Below are positions 1-8,521 of a DNA stretch of 64,000 nucleotides, piece after piece. Positions within the stretch are counted from its first letter, which is position 1; every line of letters begins with the position of its first letter. The position numbers and the translations under genes are program-made. This DNA is from an uncultured Bryobacteraceae bacterium (GTDB lineage Bacteria; Acidobacteriota; Terriglobia; Bryobacterales; Bryobacteraceae). Where the stretch lies: positions 62,001 through 126,000 of the forward strand of contig CALKXJ010000022.1 of the NCBI GenBank assembly GCA_938003835.1, in the 5' to 3' direction. The notes beneath the pieces are model-generated. The model saw only the letters and a program-made list of their open reading frames with translations, ran no database searches and was not told the DNA's origin.

Positions 1-2
1 TC

Positions 3-2573
3 GATGCCAACTACTTCTTCAACAACCTCAACGGGCGCGAGCTGCCGCCTTACCGCCAGAACCAGTTCGGCGGCGCCGTCGGCGGGCCGATCGTCTCGAA
101 CAAACTGTTCTTCTTCGGCGGCTACGAGGGGCTGCGCGTGCGGCGATCCGCCTTCGATTTTCAGACCGTGCCGCCGCCGGAGCTGCGCAACGGAGATTTC
201 TCCACCTACCGGCCGCCGGCCGCCGGCGGCACTTTTGGGCCGACGCCGGTGATCTACGATCCCTCTGCCTACAATCCAGCCAACGGTTTGCGCGTCCCTT
301 TTCCCGGCAACCGGATACCGCAGAGCCGCTTTGACCCGGTGACCGGGAAGTTTCTCCAGGACTGGGTCGCCTTGCCGAATACCGTCATTGACGGCATTCC
401 GCGGCTCGCCGGGACCTTCCCCGCTCGGGTGGATCACGACCAGTACACCGGCCGCATCGACTGGGAGCGGAACGCCAACTCGCGTCTCTACGGCCGCTAT
501 TCGCTTGCCGACACGCCCTCGGTGAACACCAACTTGCAGTCGCTTCAGGGCATCTCCAACGATGGCCGCTCGCAGAATGCCGTCCTGCACTGGACCCAGA
601 TCTTGTCGCCGGCAGCGGTGAACGATCTGTTCCTAGGTTACTCGCGGCCCCGCTGGCTCTACGGCAAGCGCATCGATGTGCCGAACGTTTCCGCCCTGAT
701 CGGCCTCAAAAACACCTCGCCTGCCCCCGGCGGGCCGAACTTCGCCGGCACCGGCTTCAATCTCAACAACTCCAATGCCTTCATCCTCAACGGCATCGAG
801 AACGTTTTTCAGATCGGCAACGACCTCTCCTACATCCGCGGCCGTCACACCATGAAGTTTGGCGGGCAGTGGCTCGGCCGGCGCTTTTACTACGACCGGT
901 ACTCAAACGACAAAGGCTTCTTCAGCTTCGGTCCGAACTTCACGCGCGCTTGCCCGCGGGGCAACGCGGCCTGCGAGACGGCGCTGGGCGCCGGACAGAT
1001 GGGCGGAAACGCTTTTGCCGACTTCCTGCTTGGCGCGCCCGACCGCACGCTGCTCGAGCTGGCGACGGTGTACGTCGCCCACCGCAATTACTTCGGCGGC
1101 TACGCGCAGGACTCCTGGCGGCTCCACCCGCGCCTGACATTCAACTACGGGCTGCGCTACGAGTACTGGTCGCCGTGGCTGGTTCCCCGCAATATCACGG
1201 TGAGCTGGGACGAGACCACGGGCGAGATCCTCTACGCGCTTCAGAATCCGCTCGACTATCTCGATCCGGCCAAAGGCTACGGCCGTAAGGCCCCGCTGAG
1301 CGGGCGCATTCCGCGCGCCGGTTACTCGCTCAGCAAGCGGAACTTCGCGCCGCGCGTCGGCATGGCGGTGACGTTGGCCTCGCGCACGGTCTTCCGCAGC
1401 TCCTACGGCATCTTCTACGACGGCAACGTGAACGCCAACCAGTTCTCGAACATCCAGACGGGCATCGCGCCCTTCTTCCTGCGGCACGAAGAGCTGATCG
1501 CGGGCAACGAGCAACTGCCGCCGATCCGGGTGAGCGGCCAGTATCCGTTCGCCGGGCCGACGACGATCCCCTTCCCCAACGCCAACCCACCGTTTGCGTT
1601 TCGCTACGTGCGCTCGAAGCAGCGCGTCAGCATGGTGCAGCAGTGGTCTGCCAGCATCCAGCATCAGCTCTCCCCGGAGTGGGCGGCCGAGATCGCCTAC
1701 ACCGGCAGCCACCTCACCCACCAGATGCAGTTCATGGACTTCAACGCACCGGAGCTGCCGGTGGGGCCGTTCGCCAACCTGACGCTCCAGCAGCGGCGCC
1801 GCCATCCGCAGTGGGGCACGGTGCAGAGCTGGGCGCCGCTCGGCAGCGGCAAGTATAACGCCGGCTCCGTATCGCTCAAGAACACGCGCTGGCGCGGGCT
1901 CACCACGCTCACCAGCTTCACCTGGGCCAAGAACCTGGTCACCAGCCTCGCCGGCGTCAGCGACATCGGCAACACGCATTACAAGTACTTCGACATCTGG
2001 CGTGGCCCGGCCCAGATGACGCCCCGGCTGCGCTTCGTCAACGCCTACCACTACGAACTGCCCTTCGGCGCAGGCAAGGCGCTCGGCGGCGGCGTAACGG
2101 GCTTCGCCGACAAGCTGATCTCCGGCTGGTCGCTCTCGGGCAACCTGGACTTCACCACCGGCGTGCCCAACTGGGTGACCACCAACGACACGAGCGGCGT
2201 GGCGCTGGCAATCGCCATGCCCAACCGCATTTGCGACGCGCGCACGGTGCCGGGCGGGCGCAACCGCCTCCAGTGGTTCAACACCGGTTGCTTCGAGAAC
2301 CCGCCGTTCGGGACCTTCGGCAACTCGCACCTGGGCGTCTATGAAGACCCCGGCATCGCCAACTGGAACTTCGGCGTGGAGAAATCCACCCGGGTGGGGC
2401 CGGGCGAGCAGGGCCGCCTCGAGCTGCGCTTCGAGTTCTTCAATTTCCTCAACCACACGCAGTGGGGGCAGGCCGTCAACGCCACGCTGCAATCGGGCAA
2501 TATCAACAGCGGAAGGATCCTCTCGACGCGGGCTCCGCGGCAGGTGCAGATCGCGTTGCAGTACTACTTCTGA
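3..2573 (+). CDS. TonB-dependent receptor (Oar-like), 3' part
   Basis: The reading frame is open from the window edge, so the N-terminal signal, carboxypeptidase-regulatory domain and most of the plug lie outside. The visible part begins in the plug-to-barrel linker (NYFFNNLNG, then GGAVGGPIVSNKLFFFGGYEG), typical of Oar-like receptors of Acidobacteriota. Many amphipathic strands follow (for example FNYGLRYEYWSPW) and the protein ends in a phenylalanine (ALQYYF), the usual outer-membrane barrel signal. The family imports large substrates through the outer membrane using TonB energy; the substrate cannot be read from sequence. The gene is convergent with the oxidoreductase gene, with 4 bases between them. 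The first internal ATG (138) is not the true start. Confidence 0.9.
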   Translation, partial: DANYFFNNLNGRELPPYRQNQFGGAVGGPIVSNKLFFFGGYEGLRVRRSAFDFQTVPPPELRNGDFSTYRPPAAGGTFGPTPVIYDPSAYNPANGLRVPFPGNRIPQSRFDPVTGKFLQDWVALPNTVIDGIPRLAGTFPARVDHDQYTGRIDWERNANSRLYGRYSLADTPSVNTNLQSLQGISNDGRSQNAVLHWTQILSPAAVNDLFLGYSRPRWLYGKRIDVPNVSALIGLKNTSPAPGGPNFAGTGFNLNNSNAFILNGIENVFQIGNDLSYIRGRHTMKFGGQWLGRRFYYDRYSNDKGFFSFGPNFTRACPRGNAACETALGAGQMGGNAFADFLLGAPDRTLLELATVYVAHRNYFGGYAQDSWRLHPRLTFNYGLRYEYWSPWLVPRNITVSWDETTGEILYALQNPLDYLDPAKGYGRKAPLSGRIPRAGYSLSKRNFAPRVGMAVTLASRTVFRSSYGIFYDGNVNANQFSNIQTGIAPFFLRHEELIAGNEQLPPIRVSGQYPFAGPTTIPFPNANPPFAFRYVRSKQRVSMVQQWSASIQHQLSPEWAAEIAYTGSHLTHQMQFMDFNAPELPVGPFANLTLQQRRRHPQWGTVQSWAPLGSGKYNAGSVSLKNTRWRGLTTLTSFTWAKNLVTSLAGVSDIGNTHYKYFDIWRGPAQMTPRLRFVNAYHYELPFGAGKALGGGVTGFADKLISGWSLSGNLDFTTGVPNWVTTNDTSGVALAIAMPNRICDARTVPGGRNRLQWFNTGCFENPPFGTFGNSHLGVYEDPGIANWNFGVEKSTRVGPGEQGRLELRFEFFNFLNHTQWGQAVNATLQSGNINSGRILSTRAPRQVQIALQYYF

Positions 2574-2577
2574 GGCA

Positions 2578-3501
2578 TCAGGGTCGCTGGTGCGCCAGCT
2601 CGGCCAGCCGGTCGAGCCGGCGCATCAGCCGGACGGTTTCCTCCCAGCTCACGCCCGCCGGCTTGCCCTCACAGGCGGCAAGGAAAGCCTCGTCCTGCCG
2701 CTCGATGGCTGCCTCATAGGTTTCTTTCGCATCGAGCTCGAGCAGGATCTCGGCTTCATTGCGGCGCAGGTAGCTGAAGCCGTCGGTCTCGAGCGTCGCC
2801 GCCTCGCCTTCGATGAACACTTGCGATCGCGGCCGGCGGGAGGAATAACTGACAAAGACCGAGAGCGCGACCTGGCCTGATCCGCCGCCGCGCGCGAGGA
2901 ACAGGACCTCTTGCCGGGGTGGTTCCTCCGGGCGCGTGAGGGCCGCCACAGGCTCGAACTCGCCGAACCAGTCGAGGAACAGGTCGGCCGGGTGCGCCGT
3001 GTGGTGCAGCAGGGCATCGTCCTGCCAGCTCCGCGCGCGCAGCCGGAGGCAGCGGGTGTACTGGAGAGCGAAGATCGTCCCCAGGCGGCCGGAGGCGATC
3101 TCCTCGCGGACGCGCCGGTATGGCGCCAGGTATCGGCTGGTGTGCGCGCACTGGAGCACCGAGCCGCGCCGGGCGGCCTCTTCAGCCAGCCTCTCGGCTT
3201 CCGCCGCCGACAGGCAGGGCGGCAGCTCGACGAGCACCGCCCGGCCACGAGCGAGCGCTGCATGCGCCTGCTCGAAATGGCAGGCTGTGGGCGAGGCGAT
3301 GATGACCGCCTCGGAGACCTCCAGGAGCTCTTCGAGACCGTCGGTGGCGCGAGGGATTTCCAGGCGGCGGGCAAAGTCCTCGGCTTTCTCCCGATTCGGG
3401 CCGTAAACCGCGGCCAAGCGGGCAGCAGAATTCCGCCTGAGCCGCCGCGCGTGGACCTCCGCCACCGCGCCGTAGCCCGCCAGGCCGATCTCGATCGGCA
3501 T
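2578..3501 (-). CDS. Gfo/Idh/MocA family oxidoreductase, atypical active site
   Basis: A 307-aa protein with an N-terminal Rossmann fold (GLAGYGAVAEVHA, residues 6-18) and a C-terminal alpha/beta substrate domain, the family's normal size. Members oxidise or reduce sugars and cyclitols with NAD(P). The canonical E-K-P motif carrying the catalytic lysine reads E-L-P at residues 92-94, so this copy may have altered chemistry or be catalytically weak. The ATG follows directly on the stop codon of the upstream aldolase gene (TAGATG), so it is the last gene of a four-gene sugar-acid operon and probably translationally coupled. Substrate unknown. Confidence 0.88.
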   Translation of the reverse strand: MPIEIGLAGYGAVAEVHARRLRRNSAARLAAVYGPNREKAEDFARRLEIPRATDGLEELLEVSEAVIIASPTACHFEQAHAALARGRAVLVELPPCLSAAEAERLAEEAARRGSVLQCAHTSRYLAPYRRVREEIASGRLGTIFALQYTRCLRLRARSWQDDALLHHTAHPADLFLDWFGEFEPVAALTRPEEPPRQEVLFLARGGGSGQVALSVFVSYSSRRPRSQVFIEGEAATLETDGFSYLRRNEAEILLELDAKETYEAAIERQDEAFLAACEGKPAGVSWEETVRLMRRLDRLAELAHQRP

Positions 3502-4446
3502 CTAGCCCACGTCCTCCAGGACCCGGTCCGGCTCGATCCAGCCGGTCTGCTCCATGATGCGCCGCAGCGCTTCGGTCTGCTCGGCCTTCAGCGGCGGAAA
3601 CGGCCTCCGGGAGTAGCCGCCGCCGAGGCCCCAAATGTCCAGCATGGCGCGATAGATCGCCAGATCCGTGGCCGGTCCGAGCGACTGGTACGTGTACAGG
3701 TGCACCAGCGGGAGGATGCGCTTCCAGATCGCCAGCCCCTTGTGGCAGCTTCCTTCCATCACACAGACCTCATAAAGCCTCCGCGCGGCCTTGGGAATGA
3801 CGTTCAGGATGCCGCTGATCCAGCCGTGAGCGCCGGCGCACAGCGCCTCGAACGCGGCCAGGAACGAACCATAAAAGATCCGCATCTTATCGCCGGCGAG
3901 CAGGCTCAGGTCGTGCACCGGAATGACGCTCTCGTAGGTGGACTTCACCATGTGGAGGACGTCTTCCTCCACCAGTTGCGCCACCTCGCGGGGGTTGAGA
4001 TCCACGCAAGCCGTGTTGCCGGGATTGTTGTAGAGCATGAGCGGCAGATCGACGTGCGCGCGCACCTCGCGGTAATGGGCGATGACGGCGGGCTTGGGCG
4101 GGCGCTGGTAGTAGGGAAGAATGACAATGAGCGCCGAGGCGCCCTCCTGAGCGGCGATCTCGGAAAGCTCGATGGTGAGCCGCGTGGCGTAGTGGCCGCT
4201 GCCGAAGACCAGCGGCACCCGGCCGGCCGCCACCTGGCGCGCCAGCCGGAACAGCCGGATGCGCTCCTCGCGCTCGAGCGCGATGAACTCGCCGCTCGTG
4301 CCCGCGATCACCAGGCCGTCCACACCCTGGCGGATCAGCCAGTCCCAGTGCCGGGCGGTGGCCTCCTCGTCCAGGCGGCCTTCGGCGTCGAACATGGTCA
4401 GCGCGGCAGGGAAGATGCCGCAAAACGGTTTCAAGTCGTAGGGCAC
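3502..4446 (-). CDS. dihydrodipicolinate synthase/KDG aldolase family protein
   Basis: A 314-aa class I aldolase of the DapA/NanA/KdgA superfamily. Visible are the GTSGE loop (residues 49-53), the catalytic tyrosine (Y139 in MLYNNPGNT) and the Schiff-base lysine (K168 in HMVKSTYES). A GTG start at 4446 is preferred: GGAGG lies 7 bases upstream, and longer versions run into the MFS gene. Its position after a sugar-acid dehydratase and a transporter points to cleavage or dehydration of a 2-keto-3-deoxy sugar acid rather than lysine synthesis; that is inference from context. Confidence 0.88.
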   Translation of the reverse strand: MPYDLKPFCGIFPAALTMFDAEGRLDEEATARHWDWLIRQGVDGLVIAGTSGEFIALEREERIRLFRLARQVAAGRVPLVFGSGHYATRLTIELSEIAAQEGASALIVILPYYQRPPKPAVIAHYREVRAHVDLPLMLYNNPGNTACVDLNPREVAQLVEEDVLHMVKSTYESVIPVHDLSLLAGDKMRIFYGSFLAAFEALCAGAHGWISGILNVIPKAARRLYEVCVMEGSCHKGLAIWKRILPLVHLYTYQSLGPATDLAIYRAMLDIWGLGGGYSRRPFPPLKAEQTEALRRIMEQTGWIEPDRVLEDVG

Positions 4447-4468
4447 GACAACACCTCCATCCGCGCGG

Positions 4469-5743
4469 CTAGCGTTCCGGCCGGGCGCGGAGCACGCGCC
4501 GCAGTGCTGCATAAGCCAGCCAGGGCAGCAGCCCGGCCAGTACGAACACCGAGCGGCTGCGCCCGAGATCGGCCAGGCGGCCGATGTATGGACTCGCCAG
4601 GCCATAGGAGAGATTGCCGATTCCGCCGAGCAGGCCGGCCACGGCCCCGGTGTTCTCGGGATCGACATCCTGCACAAGCGTCAGATAGATGACAAGAAAC
4701 CCTGCCACGCCGACGGCCGTCATCGCCAGCAGCGCCACCGCCAAGGCGCCCGAAGCGACATAACCCGCCCCGGCCGCCGCCGTCATCAGCACGCAGGAGA
4801 CGAGCACCGCCCGGCGGCGCGCCACCGGCACGGGCATTCCGGCGCGCGCCAGCTTCCGCGTGAAGAAGCCGACTGCGAGGTTGCCCACGTCCAAGCCGGC
4901 GAAAACCACTACGGAAAGCAGATTGCCGACGGCGAAGCTGAAGCGGCGCTCCGTTTTGAGGTACAGCGGGATCCAGTCGGCCAGCAGGTAGCTGGCGCTG
5001 TTGACGATCACCGCCGAGACGCTCAGCAGCCAGAAGTTCGGCCGCTTCAGTATGCCGGCGAGGATCCCCAGCAGCGGCCGCCGCGGCGCCGGAGCGGCCA
5101 GCAAGCTGCGGCTCGGCCCCGCCACCCGGCGCCACAACAGCACCCAGAAGGCGCCGAGCGCTCCCGTCACCAGAAACGAAGCGCGCCAGCCATGGCGCAG
5201 CGTCAGGAAGGTGACCAGCACGGGAGAGATCAAGGCGCCGAAGGCGGAACCGCTGTTGAAGATCCCGTTGGCCAGCGCGCGGTCGCGCGGCTCGAGCAGC
5301 CGGCGCGTCACCTGGAGCGCGCAGGGCCAGTTGAAAGCTTCGCCCACACCGAGCAGGAAACGCCAGGCGGCGAGCTGAAAGCTCGAGCGCGCGAGCGCCG
5401 TCAGCAGACCCGCCAGCGACCAAAGTCCCACGGCCGCCGGGTAGATGATCCAGGGTCCGGCCAGATCGACCAGCCAGCCTCCGGCGATCTGGAAACCGGC
5501 ATAGGAGTAACGGAAGGCCGCCAAAATCCAGCCGAGCTGCTCGCGGTTCAGGCCGAATTCGCTCATGACGTGTTCGGCATTGAGCGACAGCACCTGCCGG
5601 TCGACGTAGTTGAGCACGGTAGCCAGAAACAGCACAATCGCGACGCGCCAGGCGCGGGGCAGGGTGCGCCGGGCTTCGGTGGCCGTCTCGGGTGCCGCCG
5701 GCTCGTTCACTGGTAGTTCACCGCCAGCCGGGACGAGGCTCAT
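4469..5743 (-). CDS. MFS transporter, hexuronate/sugar-acid (ACS) type
   Basis: About 424 aa with 12 predicted membrane segments. The first begins near AIVLFLATVLNYVDRQVLS, a signature of the anion:cation symporter family (ExuT/GudP-like). Loop motifs such as RFLLGVGEAFNWPC and GIFNSGSAFGALISP fit the same family. The ATG at 5743 has a weak GAGGG upstream and overlaps the dehydratase gene by 26 bases. A GTG at 5710, 8 bases past that gene's stop, is an equally possible start. It probably brings in the sugar acid that the neighbouring dehydratase and aldolase degrade. Confidence 0.88.
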   Translation of the reverse strand: MSLVPAGGELPVNEPAAPETATEARRTLPRAWRVAIVLFLATVLNYVDRQVLSLNAEHVMSEFGLNREQLGWILAAFRYSYAGFQIAGGWLVDLAGPWIIYPAAVGLWSLAGLLTALARSSFQLAAWRFLLGVGEAFNWPCALQVTRRLLEPRDRALANGIFNSGSAFGALISPVLVTFLTLRHGWRASFLVTGALGAFWVLLWRRVAGPSRSLLAAPAPRRPLLGILAGILKRPNFWLLSVSAVIVNSASYLLADWIPLYLKTERRFSFAVGNLLSVVVFAGLDVGNLAVGFFTRKLARAGMPVPVARRRAVLVSCVLMTAAAGAGYVASGALAVALLAMTAVGVAGFLVIYLTLVQDVDPENTGAVAGLLGGIGNLSYGLASPYIGRLADLGRSRSVFVLAGLLPWLAYAALRRVLRARPER

Positions 5744-6896
5744 AAGGCCGGCCCTCGAGCGCCGCCTCCCGGAGCGCGACGCCGTAACCGGGACCGCAGG
5801 GCACACTCAAACATCCGTCTTCGAGCCGCAGATCCTCGCCGAGCAGCTCCCGCCACAGCTCGCGATCGGAATCGGTGCCCACGGTCTCCAGGATCAAAAA
5901 GTTGGGGATGCTGGCGGCAAAGTGCAGATTCATCACCGTCGCCAGCGGCCCGTTCGGGTTGTGCGGCGCCAGGCTGACATAGTGCGCCTCGGCTAGGGCG
6001 GCGATCTTCTTGAGCGCGGTGAAGCCGCCGCAGTTGACCAGGTCGCACTGAAGTACGTCCACCGCCTGCTTTTCGAGGAACTCGCGGACGCCGTGGATCG
6101 TCGCCCACCGCTCGCCGGCCGCGATCGGCACCGGGGACTCGCGCCGCAGGATCGCTAGAACCTCTGCGTTTTCCGGCGGCACGGGCTCCTCAAGAAACAT
6201 CAGGTTCAGCCTCTCGACCCGGCGCGCGAGCCGTAAGGCGGCCTTGAGATTGAGCCGCCCGTGACAGTCGACCGCGATGCCGACCTTGGCTCCGGCGGCC
6301 TGGCGCGCGGCCTCCAAAAACTCGGCGATCCGGTCGATGACGTCCGGCTCCAGATACTCGGTCTCTTTCAAAGTGCGGGGCAGTGAGCCGTCGGTTCCCG
6401 AGTAGCTGGCCGGGCCGCCGTCGGAGACGCCATAGAAGAGCGGCAGGGTGGTCTTGATCGCGCGGTAACCCTGCCGGACGCAGTCGACGACCCGGGAGGC
6501 AAACTCCTCGGGCGAGCTTCCAGCGCGGCAGTGGCAGTAGACCGGCACCCGCTGGCGCGTCGGGCCACCGTGAAGCTTGTAGACCGGGACCTGGCAGGCC
6601 CGCGCCAGGATGTCCCAGAGCGCGCAGTCGATGGCGCTCAAGGCGGTGGCGTGGACGGCGCCGCCTACCCAGAAGGAGTCCCGGTAGATTTTCTCCCAGA
6701 TGTCCTCGATCTCCGTCGGGTCGCGGCCGATGAGCGTGCTCCCCAGACGCCGGATGGCCTGCTCGATGGCGAGCGTCCAGCGTTTCATGACGGTTTCGGC
6801 GATGCCGGCGAGGCCGGTGTCGGTGTCGATGCGGACGAGGACGGCGTTGCGGAAGCCGAGATTGACGACCCGGGTGGTGACTTGGGTGATTCGCAT
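5718..6896 (-). CDS. mandelate racemase/muconate lactonizing enzyme (sugar-acid dehydratase type)
   Basis: A 392-aa enolase-superfamily enzyme. Metal ligands appear as D210 (VDCHGR), E236/E237 (FLEEP) and E262 (AAGERW), with a catalytic histidine H312 in APHNP. The CHGR, GER and APH pattern resembles D-galactonate dehydratase (DgoD), also close to 380 aa, so dehydration of an aldonic or uronic acid to a 2-keto-3-deoxy acid is likely. The ATG at 6896 has GGGAAG 8 bases upstream. It is the first gene of the operon running on to the MFS, aldolase and oxidoreductase genes. The exact substrate is not determinable. Confidence 0.87.
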   Translation of the reverse strand: MRITQVTTRVVNLGFRNAVLVRIDTDTGLAGIAETVMKRWTLAIEQAIRRLGSTLIGRDPTEIEDIWEKIYRDSFWVGGAVHATALSAIDCALWDILARACQVPVYKLHGGPTRQRVPVYCHCRAGSSPEEFASRVVDCVRQGYRAIKTTLPLFYGVSDGGPASYSGTDGSLPRTLKETEYLEPDVIDRIAEFLEAARQAAGAKVGIAVDCHGRLNLKAALRLARRVERLNLMFLEEPVPPENAEVLAILRRESPVPIAAGERWATIHGVREFLEKQAVDVLQCDLVNCGGFTALKKIAALAEAHYVSLAPHNPNGPLATVMNLHFAASIPNFLILETVGTDSDRELWRELLGEDLRLEDGCLSVPCGPGYGVALREAALEGRPYEPRPGWR

Positions 6897-7017
6897 GGCT
6901 GGCGCTTCCCGGCGCCAACAGGTCAGCATAGCTCCGGCCGCCGAGCATGTCCAATGGCGGGGCGAGATGGGGAGCATCTCGGGGTTCGATGGTCACCGGG
7001 CCGAGCGGAATTCCATA

Positions 7018-7023
7018 AGTATA
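7018..7023 (-). promoter_or_regulatory. possible -10 element for the sugar-acid operon
   Basis: Reading the minus strand, TATACT sits in an AT-rich stretch about 120 bases upstream of the dehydratase start. The -35 region is poorly defined. This is the best candidate promoter for the operon but rests on one hexamer. Confidence 0.3.
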
Positions 7024-7056
7024 TGAAAGAAAGGGAAAAATTTTTTCACAGAGGAC

Positions 7057-7085
7057 TTGACAATAATATGCTAAAGTTTTATGAT
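7057..7085 (+). promoter_or_regulatory. sigma70-type promoter of the small heat-shock gene
   Basis: TTGACA at 7057-7062 and TATGAT at 7080-7085 are separated by exactly 17 bases, nearly perfect consensus in a GC-rich genome. The first is within an AT-rich island. A strong Shine-Dalgarno (AAAAGGAGGT, 7111-7120) and the ATG at 7131 follow. No CIRCE or HrcA element was seen. Confidence 0.8.
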
Positions 7086-7130
7086 AGAGGTGTAGATAGA
7101 GTTCAGCGAGAAAAGGAGGTACCCAACACC

Positions 7131-7568
7131 ATGTCGCTCATCCGTTACAACCCCTTCCGCGAAATGGAGGAGTTCGCTCGCTCCTGGAGCCTGTTGCCTG
7201 ACCTGTTCAGCCGGGTCTTCGAGGAGCCCATCGCCGTGCGCCCCTGGACCCCGAGCGTCGACATCGAAGAGCGCGACAACGAGATCGTCGTCAAGGCCGA
7301 CGTTCCCGGCGTCAGCGAGAAGGATCTCGACGTGCGCCTGGAGAACAACACCCTGACGATCAAGGGCGAGCGCAAGTTCGAGAAGGAGGACAAGCAGAAG
7401 GGCTATCACCGCATCGAGCGCGCCTACGGCTCCTTCGTGCGCTCCTTCGCCTTGCCCGCCGCCGTCGATGCCGACAAGGTCGAGGCGCACTACAAGGATG
7501 GCGTGCTCACCGTCACCCTGCCCAAGACGGAGGCCGCCAAGAGCCGCAAGGTGAAGATCTCGAGCTAA
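7131..7568 (+). CDS. hsp20: Hsp20/alpha-crystallin small heat-shock protein
   Basis: A 145-aa cytoplasmic chaperone that holds unfolding proteins. The alpha-crystallin domain spans about residues 40-140, from PSVDIEERDNEIVVKADVPG to the conserved GVLTVTLPK, followed by the short tail KVKISS. A classical start region (MSLIRYNPF) follows a consensus SD 10 bases upstream. The gene has its own strong promoter (7057-7085) and terminator (7582-7616), so it is monocistronic. The membrane protease gene htpX lies next, a common proteostasis grouping. Confidence 0.95.
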   Translation: MSLIRYNPFREMEEFARSWSLLPDLFSRVFEEPIAVRPWTPSVDIEERDNEIVVKADVPGVSEKDLDVRLENNTLTIKGERKFEKEDKQKGYHRIERAYGSFVRSFALPAAVDADKVEAHYKDGVLTVTLPKTEAAKSRKVKISS

Positions 7569-7581
7569 GGCTTTCGATTGG

Positions 7582-7616
7582 CGCATCCGGAGCGGCTCCG
7601 GATGCGTCATTTTTGT
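7582..7616 (+). terminator. Rho-independent terminator after hsp20
   Basis: A perfect 11-bp stem (7582-7592 with 7596-7606) around a CGG loop is followed by TCATTTTTGTTT. It closes the hsp20 transcript 14 bases after the stop codon. Confidence 0.85.
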
Positions 7617-7656
7617 TTGAACCCCTGTGCGAGAATTGTAATTAGGACCACGACCC

Positions 7657-8502
7657 ATGAACACCATCAAGACCGTTCTGCTTCTGGGACTCTTGAGCGG
7701 CCTTCTGCTGGCCGGCGGACAAGCTCTGGGAGGGCAAGACGGCCTGGTGCTCGGCTTGATCCTGGCCGTGGCCATGAACGCCGTGAGCTATTTCTTCTCC
7801 GACAAGCTGGCGCTGAAGATCTACCACGCCCAACCCGTCACGCCGAACGAGAACCGCGAAGTCTGGCGGCGCATCGGCCCCATGACGGAGAATCTGTGCC
7901 GGCGCATGGACCTCCCCATGCCCAAGTTGTGGCTGATTCCGGACGCATCGCCGAACGCCTTCGCCACCGGGCGCAACCCGAAAAACGGCTCTGTGGCCGT
8001 CACCGCGGGATTGCTGGAGATCCTCAACGACCAGGAGCTCGAGGGCGTCATCGCGCACGAGCTCGGCCATATCCGCAATCGGGATATTCTAGTGAGCTCG
8101 ATCGCCGCCACCATCGCCACGGCGATCACCTTTGTGGCGCGGATGGCGATCTTCTTTCCGGGCGGCCGCGACGAGGAGGGCCGCAGCCCTTGGGCCGGTC
8201 TGCTGATGCTGTTCCTGGCGCCGATCGCCGCCCTGCTCATCCAGATGGCGATCTCGCGCACGCGCGAGTTCGGCGCCGACGCCGCCGCGGCCAAGTATAC
8301 GGGCACGCCCTACGGCCTGATCTCGGCTCTGCGCAAGCTCGAGGCCTGGTCCAAGCGCGTTCCCATGAACGCCATGCCCGCGCACGAACACATGTTCATC
8401 GTCAAGCCGTTCAGCGGCGAGGGTCTGATGAAGCTGTTCTCGACGCACCCGCCCACGGCCGAGCGGATTGCGCGGCTCGAGCAGCTCCGCTTCGCCCTCT
8501 GA
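7657..8502 (+). CDS. htpX: membrane zinc metalloprotease HtpX (M48B)
   Basis: A 281-aa inner-membrane protease that degrades misfolded membrane proteins. Two N-terminal membrane segments (residues 6-50) are followed by the zinc site HELGH (134-138), two further segments (about 150-195) and the third ligand E204 in REFGAD. The C-terminus carries the family signature STHPPTAERI. Length matches the family (about 285-295 aa). A possible promoter (TTGAAC, 16 bases, TAATTA at 7617-7644) lies directly downstream of the hsp20 terminator, so it appears transcribed independently. Confidence 0.95.
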   Translation: MNTIKTVLLLGLLSGLLLAGGQALGGQDGLVLGLILAVAMNAVSYFFSDKLALKIYHAQPVTPNENREVWRRIGPMTENLCRRMDLPMPKLWLIPDASPNAFATGRNPKNGSVAVTAGLLEILNDQELEGVIAHELGHIRNRDILVSSIAATIATAITFVARMAIFFPGGRDEEGRSPWAGLLMLFLAPIAALLIQMAISRTREFGADAAAAKYTGTPYGLISALRKLEAWSKRVPMNAMPAHEHMFIVKPFSGEGLMKLFSTHPPTAERIARLEQLRFAL

Positions 8503-8521
8503 GACTCTGAAACGTAGCGAG

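Noticed and set aside
903-2492. 529-aa minus-strand ORF
   Set aside because: Antisense to the first receptor; alanine/glycine/arginine-rich shadow with no domain, caused by GC-rich codon use.
2911-4692. 593-aa plus-strand ORF
   Set aside because: Antisense to two clear enzymes (oxidoreductase and aldolase); no recognisable fold.
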